This document shows, piece after piece, positions 10,214-22,213 of a DNA stretch of 35,976 bases. Each line of letters starts with the position of its first letter. Position 1 is the first letter of the stretch. The position numbers and the translations under genes were made by a program. Below the pieces are notes generated by a model, which saw only the letters and a program-made list of their open reading frames with translations, was not told where the DNA came from and searched no databases. The DNA comes from Hymenopellis radicata (Eukaryota; Basidiomycota; Agaricomycetes; Agaricales; Physalacriaceae). The stretch covers positions 1 through 35,976 of the forward strand of contig JADNRX010000523.1 in assembly GCA_015501595.1 (NCBI GenBank). The letters run 5' to 3'.

Positions 10214-11201
10214 CTGCATGAACGATTGAGTCAAGATCCAAGTAAAGAACGCGTCAACTTACCAGTTGAGTTTCATCCGGGTTCTCGAATACAAGGTTGT
10301 CGATGTCTGCAGCGAGTGGTTAATTGACACGGGTCCTATGGTTGACTTAAACAACGCACCGGTATGCAACATGATGGCTTGAAGGACGTATGAGTGTACA
10401 GTCGGCGCGAAGCCAAGCGAATGGTTCTCAACGACTGGTCAAGAGATCAGTATCAATTCTGTTATAAGTGAAGGCAGACTTACGGTGCAGAACAAGACCA
10501 GGAAATCGAGCCTTCGCGACATCCACAGGTCTTCATAGTCGAGCCTACAGGGAAAACAAGCAGTCAGCCAACAAACACGGCGTCGGGACAATACAGCACA
10601 CCTTTGGACTATATCTCGCACATGTGTCTCCGCCATCGCCATAGCCGATATTCGATTCCGCGTTCAAGTCAGGGCGTCGGCGCGCAATAACAAAGCACTA
10701 CGGACAAGGATTCATCAAGGAGCGGATACAAAAGGATAGAGATGGGCGTACCATGAATTGAAAGCCGCCGTGGCATTCGCGAGGGCGTGTCAGTACGACC
10801 GGATCCAGGATGGTCGTCAGCAGCGTCGAGTGAAGAGAGAGCGGAAGGAAACGCCCGACGTGGGAGTGATACGACGTTGAAGGATTGAAGAGCGAGTTGA
10901 AATCTGCTGCACGATGAGCCAACGAGCCATGTGAAAAGACGACCTCGACGTACCAAGAAACTAGTCCATCTGCTAGAACGACAGCGTCGTTAAACCCGTC
11001 TCATTCGTCGTCGGCTGTGAAGGCGCCAGAGGGACAAGAAAGTCTGCCAGGAAAGTTGTTCAGCGAGCCCGTCGACCACGACAGAATGTAAAGTACATAC
11101 CAGAGCGTTGATTGCCATGAGAAACGGCGTCGAAGAGGCGGGAATCTGAGGACGAAAGCAAATCAACAAGGAGAGATGGTGGTGGGAGGAAGGAAGCCTA
11201 C
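10214..11201 (-). CDS. Gene Z, unidentified minus-strand multi-intron gene (unit 1)
   Basis: Successive canonical minus-strand introns: 11201-11146 (GTAGGC..CTCAG), 11100-11044 (GTATGT..GGCAG), 10483-10435 (GTAAGT..ACCAG), 10359-10307 (GTGCGT..CTGCAG), 10262-10214 (GTAAGT..GCAG), plus likely ones near 10756-10703 and 10623-10547. Exons 10434-10360 and 10306-10263 join in phase to read VENHSLGFAPTVHSYVLQAI and then DIDNLVFENPDETQL. An upstream exon reads DFNSLFNPSTSYHSHVGRFL and joins in phase to VIARRRPDLNAESNIGYGDG. An ATG lies at 11118, but its frame does not run through, and the phase between the 10.5 kb exon and 10434 conflicts. The gene is expressed-looking but unidentified; identical in unit 2. 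A TAAAAGG element (minus strand, about 11410) may be its promoter. Confidence 0.42.
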
Positions 11202-11219
11202 CCGTGACGATCAACAAAA

Positions 11220-11780
11220 TAAGCGCCGGTCACGCTTTCGACGCGTCGGGCAGGCGATGGCGAGAAAGTCGGCGACAACGACGAGAGTATATCGACAACA
11301 AATGAGACGAGTATAGACCACCAAATGGAGCGATAATGCAAACTGTGAGAGAAGGAGGGACGAGGAAGGAAGGAAGTGGGTGTTGATGACTTTGGTGAAA
11401 TCCGGGCTCCTTTTATTGCGTTTCCAGTGGTATAGGAGCCAATCAAAACGTAAACGGACTCCAGTAATCGGGCGCCGTGATCCTGGAACATTGGTTTATG
11501 CGAGAACTTCGGAACTTGTTGGCGAATTATTGGGACGCCACGGGAACCGGTTCGAGTGTCCTACGCGAATTAAGCTCCCTGAGCGCGTAACAGCGACGGG
11601 AATATCTCACCATTATCAATGTACAAAAGTTGCCTGGCTCCAATTCAACCGCCAGGACGAAGGCGAACCACATTTGTCTCCTGCAGCGTGAATACATGGT
11701 ACAAAGGTTCTCGTCGTATTCGTGTAGATCTCGAATCTTCCAAGCAAGTGGAGCGGTTTCAAGGAGACCCCTGACTTCTG
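11220..11780. promoter_or_regulatory. Divergent promoter region between gene Z (minus) and gene X (plus), unit 1
   Basis: Read on the minus strand it shows CAATAAAAGG near 11410 followed by a CT-rich leader toward gene Z. Read on the plus strand it leads to the gene X ATG at 11781. No other gene supported; the 103-codon ORF at 11380-11691 has no further evidence. Confidence 0.35.
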
Positions 11781-14700
11781 ATGGGGAGTCAGAATGAGCC
11801 GTTGAAAAACGGAGAACTTGAAAACGTACAGATCTCAATTTCGAGCGGAGATGCGCACCGCTTCGCGTTGCGCTCTCCTCCGTTTGGCGCGGACACAGGT
11901 CGCCGCGTACGTTCTGATCAACTGACACAGGGTCAGCATGAATTGAAGCGACTGAACGGCGGAAAAGGTACGAACCTTCTGAGTCCCATACTGAATTTAT
12001 GATTATTGTCGTGTAATTGTGAGTACGGCCAAGATAACGCCGGTTAAGTCTAGACAGAGTATATACAAGTCCTTGGTCACCAGATCGGGCCAGTTTGAGC
12101 GGGAAACACGAATTCGCCAAAAGTGTAGAGGGACGGAGGAGGAGGACCACGGCTTGCGTCATTTCCCCGCGTCCGAGCGGTCAAGATAAGATTGTTGAAT
12201 CCCCAGACACGTCACAGGGTCCAGAAAATCCTCGTGCTATCGATGTGCAGGGTCCAGTACGCCTCGCTGAGGCGCAGACGCGAAAAGTCGGTAAAAGCGC
12301 GTCCAGTCCTCCAAGCACCGTCGGAATTCGTATTACGTAAGCTATAAAGCAGCATCCAGGTAAATTTGGGTATCCGAGAGTCACCAGAGAGCGAGGAACA
12401 AGGGGACGCGTTGGTGTAAGCGCACCAAGCATCGGACTCGTGGTGGTGGTGCGAGTTCAAGTGCTGCCGATCACTTGGGGTGATCTGATCTGCCTGGATA
12501 CCTTCCAACTCGACATTTTCCCGTCAATTCCGGGCCAGTAGGACATCTAGAACGACGACCCAGTTGGGTACACCCGCTGGGCGAGCGGAGGAAATATCCC
12601 GTGTTGAACACGGGATATCCACCTGGGCGACACCACGAACATCACACTGAGGGTTCATAGCACCGATCCTACAGGCTTCTGGGCTCCCCTGACTGGAAGT
12701 TTTCAAGAAGTTCACATTGGATGTTTCGGGATACTCACTTTATCGTTAACGAGTACATGTGGTGTAACGGTAAGTCCGCCAATTTCTCCGACTTTGGCTA
12801 TTTACTATGTTTATGTAGGATACTTTACTCGACTCTTGGTGGTATTTTGGGCGGCTATAGGCTATTTTACGAGGTGTTATTTTAGGTAGGTATATTTGAC
12901 TGTCAAGCAAGGTAACACTTTTGAGACTCTCGTTCTTGCTCTCGTTGACATTGGGTTCAATTCGGGCAAGAGAATTTGAACAAGTTAGATTTTCGAACTG
13001 AATGTCACTATCTACACGAATAACCTATAATTCTGCGCTACACCTACGTGGCTACGGCGTCCCATCGTCCCGAATTCACTTCGGCCCTTTCAAATTCTCC
13101 ACCGAGGTGAACCTAGAATTAGACAGAAATCCTATATCCACGAGAATTCCAGAGGGCGACAACGTCGCCGTTGATACCATCTGTACAACGAGTTAGTTCC
13201 GAAAGTGATCGAACAATTTCACGGCACGTACCTCGCGTCTTCAAATTGCAGACATGATCCTGGCTTCGAAGGGCCTAGAAACCAATAATGACATGCTCCA
13301 TCAGTTCGCCGTCCGTCTCGTTGTCCTAATCCGTAGTCTTCTCGGCGCCATATTCGAGATCTTGAAAGTGTGGCGTGAATATCGCTCATTACCCGTTCCA
13401 GCAGTGAGAAGCGAGCAGCGCGAGCGCAGCGGCGGAAGCGCCGCTGCTCACTGCAGTTCTAATAGCCCTGAACTCATTAGTTTAGCGCGGAACTTCAGGG
13501 ATACCCATCAAACCCACCATGTCGAGTTCACCGTCCGTATGTCCAAATTAGATCATAACACCGAAAGTCGCAAGATCCAGATCTCGGTCAATGGGCGCAG
13601 TTTATCCGGAGGTCCTTGAAGCGACGGAGGTAAGTCCATTCGGGGTTTGAGGTCCAGCCAATATGGAACTAGATGCGGGAAAAGAACGCGAAATGACACA
13701 CTTCCTCCTTGAAAAACCGAGGAATGTGCAGGGAGATGATACGGCATGTGAGTCTGCTGAATTCGTGGCCAGAACTCGAAGTATTTTTTGGAGTAAGTGC
13801 GAGCGAGTGAAGTCTGGGGGACGTTCTGGAGGTCGCGAAGCGGCCGACCTGACACATGGAGTATAGTCAGGTTCAAATGCGATCGAATATGTCCCGAAAA
13901 CGCACCGAATTTGATGGGAAGATCAACTGAATACTTCAGACATTAAGGTCAGAAATACTCTCGAAAATGAACATTAAACACTCACTTTTTCCTCAGGAAA
14001 AAAGCCGGGCCGGCGAGGCCACCATACGCGGGGGATATTGAGGTTTTCGTGTCGAAAATGCACAAGCCTGGAAGAGGGCAGTTCAGAATTGTGGCGTGTC
14101 GCGGGAGGCGGCGCAGCCGCCTCCTCGTTTCCCAAGCGAGTCTAGTCCAAAGGAGAAACAATAACCGAGGAAAGGGAGGAGATCTGCGTTCAAATCGAGT
14201 TAACGCTGAGCTAATTTGATGAGAGTTACAGACGAAATTGAAATGAGAAATGCGCACTTTTGTCCGAATTGAACCGGCGAGGATAGCCGACGCTTCCCAG
14301 AGATCAAATGTCGTGTTACAGGGCCGACTCAAAGTTTCTGGGTGGCGTCTTGAGATGGCGGCGAACCCGTCGCCGCTATCGACTTCAATTCTATACGAAT
14401 TCAGCTCAGATTTCAAGAACATATAGGAAACGTACTTACTCACCGAGGTATCACGACATTTCACAGCATTCTGAGTTCAGATAGGTGAGAACTGAGGGTT
14501 CGGGATCGTCAAGGAAAACCCACTTTTGCCAGAATCCAAAAGCCTGCCCGGCGAGGGCATCCACGCGGTCAAAGTCCTCACAATTTTTCGTGGTGATGTC
14601 TTCTGAACTCGTCCAACGCCTCAGAGAGTCGAGTCTGTCGTCCTGGAAGGCTCCGACGCGTCAACACTGCAAATGCAAGTCAGAGTTCATCGTGGTTCAC

Positions 14701-15338
14701 GTCGAAGGGTGAACTTCCACTTTGGGCTCCATCGTGATCGACGTGCTCCTCAACGTCCAACCACCATGTCGTTTTGAGCGCTGAGCTCTCCATTCCCGAA
14801 CAGCCTCGACACTTTCTAAAATCGACTTACTGGGGTTATTGGACCTGGAATTTTACGTGAACCTCACCTGGGTGGACTCGTTTGAAGCTGGATACGACGG
14901 TTTTGAGCTTCAGTTCAAGAAAGTTCACTGCGACGCACCTGTGCCCTTTCTGTGGACAATTTCAAGCTTTGACTCTTCTTTCTGGCGCCTGTGAAGGCCG
15001 TCTTCCTTCTGACCACGTTTCTGGACGAGCCCAGCGCGATTGTATGAAATGGTGAGCTCCTGAACGGAATCTGGATCGTTTTCCTGGGCGTACTGTTCTT
15101 CAAAATGGCGGTTATTCTCCGGGACTTTACTGGAGAGCTGTAGCGACGTTCTGGAGGAATGGCGGCACCGTTACTGAGAGTAGGGAATGACTGTGCTTGT
15201 GAACATCTCTGGAACCAATTCTGCGGCGCGGTAAGAAATTTTTCCTGCTCTCGATCATCAATTCTCTAACACGTTTTTCTCTAGCACCCTGACCGAGTTA
15301 TTGTGGTGTCTTATTCGTACTCTCCAGTTGAATTCTAA
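11781..15338 (+). pseudogene. Gene X, copy crossing the unit 1/2 boundary
   Basis: Starts at ATG 11781 (MGSQNEPLKNGELENVQIS) or the next-frame ATG 11793, and ends at TAA 15336-15338 as in the other copies. It crosses the unit boundary at 12008. A missing G near 11940 and a G-to-T change giving TAA at 12014-12016 interrupt the frame that is open in the unit 2/3 copy, just before the donor at 12019 (GTGAGT). After the intron, the exon from 12086 reads SGQFERETRIRQKCRGTEEE, which is broken in unit 1 and 3 by an extra C. A 121-codon ORF at 13254-13619 is intact only here (units 1 and 3 have a stop near its middle). No family recognised. Confidence 0.45.
11847..11878. repeat. GC hairpin near the start of gene X
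   Basis: GGAGA-t-GCGCA pairs with TGCGC-TCTCC around an 11-nt CG-rich loop, with one bulged T. A second small hairpin CCGTT-GAAA-AACGG lies at about 11799-11812. Both recur downstream in units 2 and 3. Confidence 0.75.
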
Positions 15339-15730
15339 CGTGTTTTCCGTTGTATTCGCTGGCTCGCGGTTGAATTTCCCGACTGATAGACATCAATAAG
15401 AGGTAAACGACTCTGAATCTCACCGTCTGAGCCTCGAACTCTTCTCCGTGCGATGTGGCGCCCGTATCAACAACCCTGCCAACTTGAATATTGTCCTAAC
15501 CTGGATACTTTACTTGATTCTGCGGACGTCGACACGCTGTACAACAATGTATATACGACATTAGAGCAGCAAAACGCTCTATTCTTCCGTTTATTGTAAA
15601 GTCCAGATCTGTCAATTGGCCACACTTGTGAACCGGCGCGATCAGTCCGTAATTTTCTCTTGTGTTGATGCGATGGAGCCGGCGCGCGATCGGTACCCGA
15701 CTCACAAACGGAGGAGGATTAGCCGACAGG

Positions 15731-15738
15731 TATATAAA
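15731..15738 (+). promoter_or_regulatory. TATA box of gene Y (unit 2)
   Basis: TATATAAA, CT-rich leader, ATG at 15849; same architecture as unit 1. Confidence 0.65.
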
Positions 15739-15848
15739 CCTGTTCTCCGTGTTCTTCTTTCTTCATTTCTCCCCATCATGTCGTCTTGCTGTCAGTACAC
15801 GATGTCGTCCTTCTCTCTCACACTCTTATTGTCTTCACCGCTGTCACC

Positions 15849-17223
15849 ATGGACCTCAACGTCGACTACCCCAAGGTTGTGTCCTCTACACTGCTTGTCG
15901 CAAAGAGGTGTTGGGATATGTATGTTTCTCCGCCGCTCTTTCTGCTTGTCTGTGCTGAAGTGATATATCCTCAGCCTTAGAAGGCGTTACAGAGGATTTG
16001 GAAGGGTGTTTGTGTGGTGTGGCTGCCAGTACGTTTACATGTTCTTTCTTGTACTCGTTTCTCAGATCTCCTTCATGCCAGCATTCTCAGACGCACCGCT
16101 ACTGGAACGACTTGATGTTCGGCTGGTACTTGTTCTCGGACCCGTCGTCCCGAGCATGACTGAAAATGTTGTCGCGGTTGCTCGGGACCTCTTGTCGGCG
16201 ACCCGTGGTACGTCGTTATCAGTCTTCTCATCTGTCTTGATTGAACTGATGTCTAATTACAGCTGCCTTCTTCTGTGTATCCCCCGATGTCGTCTATGGT
16301 TCGATCCTTGGCTTCGACACGATCTCCATGCGGCTACCGAGTACAGGACGGTAAGTTCCATCCTAGGGTTACAAGAACTGCGAGCTAAGTTGATTTTTTA
16401 GACTAATTTCAACATGATTTCTGGACTTTGTAAGTTTTCCTGCTCCCATTCCGAGTACTCGTGCTAACGCTTTCCCGGGTCCGCCGTAATTAAGAGCGAT
16501 TCCTTCGGGAATTAGACAGCGCCACACGTCGACTTATTTCCGCGCCGCCATTACGCTACCCGGGTCCGCTAGCATCATGTCGTCGGATGACTGCGCCACA
16601 CGGGGATTGGAGTTACTCTGTTGCGGATCTGCCCCTCCAACCTTCGTGTTGAGGGCCCTCTTTTTTTAGTTACATGTTTTGTAGTAGATAGATGCGCAAT
16701 TATGAACGTACTGCACCATCACGTGACCGAAAACAGTACAACTTCTCTTGTTTTTTTGCAGGGTCGTCCATAAAAGGCGTTTTGTCCCTTCATAGTTGCC
16801 CCAAAAGGAGTATCTGCCCTGCGAGAATTGTTCGCCGAACTGCCGTCGTCTTACCACCAACACAACGCGAGACACGGCAGAGACATCCCCGACACAGTGA
16901 AGACACCCACGACGCGAAGAGACCCACAACACGAAGACACCCCCACCTGAGGAGCACTCCGCAGCACCCCTCCGCCCACCCCGAAGACGTCGCCCCACCA
17001 GCACCCCAAGACGTCGCCTACCAGCACAGCCACACATCAACGGTCTTTCCTTCCCACCATCACCACCCGAAGAGCACGCCTCGGAGACGCGACTCCCTCG
17101 AAGATGCACCCCCGAGACGTCGCCACCAGCACACGCCGTACCCAGCGCAGACGACTTCCCATCGACACCACGCCCACCCAACACTCACCCGCAGAGTCCG
17201 TTGGGCAGATCCAGCCAGCATGA
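15849..17223 (+). pseudogene. Gene Y, unit 2; frame-broken and partly fused to the F-box-family frame
   Basis: Shares nearly all extra bases with unit 1 in the middle exons, but has four Cs rather than five in exon 1, so exon 1 joins exon 2 in a different phase. At about 17091-17096 it lacks two bases present in units 1 and 3 (GACTCCC versus GACACTCCC). This places the His/Pro/Arg-rich exon in frame with the F-box-family ATG at 17220, giving one continuous ORF from 16692 to 17483 before a frameshift ends it. Confidence 0.4.
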
Positions 17224-18631
17224 CCGAAACCCACATCGACATGCTCCACGGTGGTCTCTGGGAGTTATTTGGAAACGTTTTCGCGCAGACAGGATCCGAT
17301 GGCGGTCTTCATCTATTTCAGACTGCCTTCTCCCTCCCTTTCCATCCCAGAGAGCAGATGGAGTATTCCCATAGATATTTCATTTCGGGACTTTTGGCAT
17401 GGATCCTTCTCAGGATCTGCTTATACTTATCGAAAGTCCCACCCAAGGACGTCGAAGGTTTTCCAGCCGCTTCCCATTCCTAACCGAACCTTCAACTTTC
17501 ACATCCGGACGGTATCGACTGGCGAGAAACATCCTTTGGCCAAGAATCCCAAAGTTTCTGTAAAGCTGGATATAATCAGTCGGGATACAATTTCGACTTT
17601 CGCAATCCAAATCTCAGGAGATCACTTTGGTGTCTTCTTTAACGACGCGCAAGGAGATGGAGGTTTCTTGGTTATCTGGAATTGGAAGACTGGCGAGAAA
17701 GAGATGGTAGGCCATTGACAATGACCTCCCCATTACAATTCATCTCATGAAATGTAGCATGTCTCCGATGACGAAATGACTTCCTTCGTATTCCTCACCG
17801 ACCGCCACATCTTGATCTGCGACTGGGAGGCATATGAACATGTGCATCACCGTCGTAGACTTTAAAGCCACCAGCAGCGAAGAGCTCGCGCTCACCGACC
17901 TCACCGAGTGCTGCCATCTTTCCCTCCCGGACGTCCGCGCCAGGGCCATGGCCTCCATTCGCTGCGACCCCTCCCCCGCGTGGCCAAACAACGACAAGTC
18001 CGTCCCCTTCTACGACGACCACGATCATCTGATCTACACCATCTCGATGTGGTCTGCAGATATTCATCACTACAACTTTGTCGTGCCACGCGCCACAATT
18101 CTCGCTCACCTCGACTCAGTCGGCGGTATGGACAACTTCATTCCATGGGAAGACTGGGGTGAGACTGGGGCGCGTGTTCTCGACTCCAGCCTTCATACAC
18201 CGCCCTCGGTGGTGTGGTCGTGTACCACCTTTGGCTCCAAGATGGTGTCATTTGAGACTGCAGGCGAATTCATCTATTGCTTCGATTTCAACCAGATGCG
18301 CGTCAAGCAGGAGATTGCAAGGGGTGCGCCTACGGTCGATCCGAACGTCAAATTCGCGTTCCCGCAGGAGGAGATGGCCGTGTGCTCGTCGGATACGGTG
18401 TTGACGAATGCGGAACATCCGGTCTTCACGTATGGCGTGAAGACGTCGCTGCCCTTCCGAGTTCGGGCTATCCCAATAACACTTGGGAATGGACGATACT
18501 CGGTGATGTGCAGCCAAAATAATATTATCGTCGTGGATTCAAGTCAGGTGAGGATTTTGGAAGGTTCATATATAGCTTCTCGGGCTTACCGTTGACAGAA
18601 TGCGATGCATTATCGTGTCCTTTCATTTTGA
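17220..18631 (+). pseudogene. F-box-family gene, unit 2; frameshifted copy
   Basis: Exons 17220-17706, 17758-18547 and 18599-18631 match the unit 1 gene. Single-base changes break the frame: an extra T near 17318, an extra T near 17394, a missing C near 17475 and an extra C near 17831. About 15 substitutions lie in 17290-18002; most are synonymous or conservative (Q to E, N to D, I to V twice), suggesting divergence while the protein was still constrained. Downstream of about 18010 the coding sequence is identical to unit 1. Either a recent pseudogene or an error-bearing sequence of a functional allele. Confidence 0.72.
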
Positions 18632-19666
18632 TCAGGTTGATCTTGGCAGCTCTTCGTTTAAAAGTGTAAATTTACTACTTCGATGTGTAGGGCAAGGTAC
18701 ACTACTTGAACGCGATCATGTTTTCTCTGCACCTGACCTCACTCAGATCGTATCAAATCAGACGCGTCGCGTTTATTTGGTAGTTCGTTGCCGGCCTCAT
18801 GTGCGTTGCTACTCCTGCCCGAACCACGTTCGTTTCGACATGTCGTTGAGCCATCGCCTCACCAGATCATGATCATGATCCTTGGTTCGCGCGACCTTGA
18901 GTCCTATTCATGTCGCTAGAAGACGGTCATATCGTATCCGACCCCCTTCTATATTGACACCCTTATTTTTTTCCTGTTCCAACAGCTAACCTTGGCTCAA
19001 TGGAATCAGTTAACCCTTCATCACTGTGTTCATTAAACGAACAGCTTCTCGGACGACGTTGAACCATCTCCGCCAGGTACCCCAGTCTGGAGGATGTCCA
19101 GAAGTTCGGTTTCGGCCGTAGCTTTCATTAAATCTGCTTGGCTTGGGCGTGGATGACTGATGCGGCACTCTCGCAGCATGCTGGCGCTAAATGTCCTGAC
19201 TGCGTGCGTAATAGATCTCGTTCCCAGAATACCGCGTTCCGTGTATTTTCTCCATTCAGTGCTGCTTCACAGCTATTCGGTTTCTCGTGCACGCACGTTC
19301 TGATCAAGTGCCCTGGCAATCTGGCCTTTCAAGGTCTTCATATCACGATGAGAATTTCTGAGTTGATTTGGCGCTACCGCGCAATTGATTTAATGCTGTC
19401 AGTCTCCGGTAAATCACCTTAGAACGCGTCTATATCAATCAAAGCGCTCACTGAGGGATATGAGCCATTAGCTGTGATGCAACTCCTCTCGTCACCGAGC
19501 ATAACGCCACTGGACAGCTAAAGCACTCATTGACGCGCGTGATAAGCGCGCATGCCTGTGCCGGACTGCCGGAGCCTCGGAGACAGAGGGAATAAATTTT
19601 ATCTTATCTGATTACCCTGTAATCGAAAATCATTCAACAGCCTCATTCCTTTTAAATTTCCCTCCA

Positions 19667-19673
19667 TGACTCA
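19667..19673 (+). promoter_or_regulatory. TGACTCA element upstream of ARG2 (unit 2)
   Basis: Same Gcn4/Cpc1-type site as in unit 1, 42 bp from the ATG at 19715. Confidence 0.6.
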
Positions 19674-19714
19674 CGGTTGCCCATCTCTTTTCCCCTTCCC
19701 TTTCTACCATAGTT

Positions 19715-20514
19715 ATGCTCTCTCTAGCGTCGACCTCCCACAGGGTGGCTACCTCTGTCCAGTGTCGGCGAGGACAGGCCTTCAAGGCATTCTATGCGGT
19801 GAGGACTCAGATTAATCGTTCATGACCGTGCTCGGTCTAACATGCGCTTTGCAGACGATTCGCAGTCTGAGGCAGCAGCCCGTCTCCGATGGTAACGACA
19901 CAACCCCTGCCGACAATGCAAGTTTCTCCCATCTGTTGTGTCTCTGAAAAAAAAAAATTAATCTGTGTTTAACAGGATTTCATTCTGTCAATACTACGAG
20001 CCAATCCATCTGTTCGGGATGCGCGCGGTTATCTAGCGTCTTTTGGTCCCCGCCCTCAAAAATCCAAGCCCGAAGTACAGCAAATGCCTGGCCTGACTCT
20101 TCCCTTGGCGCCCGACATACAGCAGAAGGAGACTAGTGTGGAGCCCGTCGCAGAAACCAAAACCACCCCAATTATAGATGCGATCCTCGACCCCGTCGTC
20201 CGTCGAACGGCTCTCGTCAAGGTCCAGGCGCCTTTCACCGATGTCCAGCTCGAGAGTATAGCTCGCGGAATGCCTACCTAGAGAAACTCGGGCTTGTCAG
20301 CGTCATGGTCGTCGAAGTCGACAATGTTCGCGATACACGAGATGATCGCACTGCTGTTATCGAGTGGAGGAGCGAAGACTCGTCTCAAGTGGTCACACAG
20401 GTCTTGGGGGAAGTGGTTCATGGTCGGATCTGTGGACAAGTCGTTAGTAGGGGAGTGGATGCGGAGAGGCGACCACTTACAGTACGGGAGAAGACTACGT
20501 ACGAGGTAATGTAA
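19715..20514 (+). pseudogene. ARG2: ARG2 5' fragment (unit 2)
   Basis: Practically identical to the unit 1 fragment: presequence exon 19715-19798, intron 19799-19854, exon 2 19855-19921. The poly-A run in intron 2 is one base longer. Exon 3 has the same ATGCCTACC change and TAG near 20281. The unrelated tail runs to 20514. Sharing the same lesion with unit 1 shows the two copies descend from one already broken version, or were homogenised. Confidence 0.82.
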
Positions 20515-22213
20515 GTACGGGTATCTGAAGTAGGTACTATGAACTAAGTCTACAATACCGACGGCGGACCTGCAAACAAGACTATCAAGGACGCCATCTT
20601 CCTAGGCGCCGACACGACGTCCTCTCTCCCTCCCTCCCCGACGAAGACATGCTCTTCCGCACCCGTCTCCTCCTCTCCGAAGAGCCTCTCCCTAACCACA
20701 CGACACACCGAAGGACTTCCTCAACACACACCGAGCTCCTCATCGGGTGCATCTCCCGAGGCGCCCACACGACACGTCTTCCTCCCTCTTCGGGAGCATC
20801 TCCCTCACCGCTCACACGACGTGCCGTCTTCCTCGACCGTCTTCTCCCCCTTCGCGCCCGGTGACGGGAGTAGGGAGAACACTCCTCCTCCCTGGGTGCA
20901 TCTTCGGGGTGGTGCTCCCTGAAGTGGGGTGCTTAGTAGGCTGGTCGTTGACGGTAAGGGTGGGAGACTCACGTGTGGGGAGGAAGACGCCCTAAACTCA
21001 AAGCCCTGTTCCACATAGGGGCTAATGTGCAAGACCCGGAAATTCAACGCTGGGGTCGCTATACCCTGGCGCACGTAGGGCGACTGCATTCATGTAACCG
21101 AAGTCGAAGCCTATGAAAGAAAAGTAATTAGTATACACAAGATCATCAATGCGAGCAGCGTACCGTGGCAAAGTTAAGCCAAATCCAAGCAAGTCTATGC
21201 TTGCAGCATTAAGTCAAGGCTCCTTACTCGGACACGGGGGCTACATGGCTAACAAGTGCCATCGTGAGGGGAGCAAAGAGTCTCTCTTGGGCGCCTCCGC
21301 ATACCATCTTCGTGTAACCAAGACCAAACATCTTGACGGAAATTAACAAAAAGTCGGAAAACAGTAGGAAATACTTACGGGTAGCGGATCCGCAACGTTA
21401 TCTACACCACGGGAATCTCAGTACAGCACAAGAACAGACATAGAGACGGCTTACGAGCAAGGGTGTCATGCATCCGAGGGGAAGGTGTATTCCGGCGCAG
21501 AGCCAAGTGGTCGTCGACGTTCATGGCTTCATCGGGCGGCAGCCGGCGGTCGGTGACACAGCGCTGTCATGTAGACATGTATTCGACCGGCGCGTAGCCA
21601 AGGCGACATTCACCGGCGCGCAGCCAAGTGATAAGTCCACGGAATGTAGACTAATAAGATGTAAGACAACAAAACTCGGCAGAAGTACGGCGTACCTTCA
21701 TATATACATTCTAGCCTCCAGGTTGATCTCACTGTACGAGCAACAAGTCGTTAGACACGCTGAGTTCAAGGACAGTAAGATTGAACTTACTTCACGGAGG
21801 AGCATGGCTAGTCCTCGTAACACAGGACGAGACCTAAGAAGGGATATCAAGATTTAAATCGAACCGAGTAACCGAGAGACTTGCTTACCTGCTGCTTTGA
21901 AACAAAAAGTACCTGTAAGATAGGACCGTTAGCAAAGACACATGTGTAACAAACATACGGACAACATACATGCAGCGGTCTAAAGGCAAGGTAGAACAGT
22001 CGGCGAGTAGACGACTATGAAGGCATCCGTCGGTATAAAGGCGTGAACTCCTGGCGCATAGCGAGGAGTTCCGAGTCCAGGCGTGCTCATCGTATAAGGA
22101 CCGTATAAGGACGGACAGCCGTTGTCCAGAGTCGTACTGTTCTAGAACATGGTGGGGGGCCGTTCAGACACGGTGAGGGCAACGCAGAGTTAAGCCGAAA
22201 TCCAAGTGAATCT

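Larger units (their letters stand above)
1..12007. repeat. Tandem unit 1 (~12 kb)
   Basis: First of three direct head-to-tail copies. Base 1 aligns with 12008 and 24017, and long stretches match at a constant offset near 12,000 (for example 9482-11365 equals 21482-23365 by eye). Differs from unit 2 mostly between 1-2600 and 5225-5960, and from unit 3 mostly between 2900-5000, 6470-8940 and 11030-12007. No target-site duplication, inverted repeat or LTR marks the unit boundary. The boundary is only where the window starts, because gene X runs across it. Confidence 0.97.

Noticed and set aside
11527..12162. 211-codon minus-strand ORF across the unit 1/2 boundary
   Set aside because: Present at full length only at this junction, and antisense to the first exons of gene X, which have splice support.
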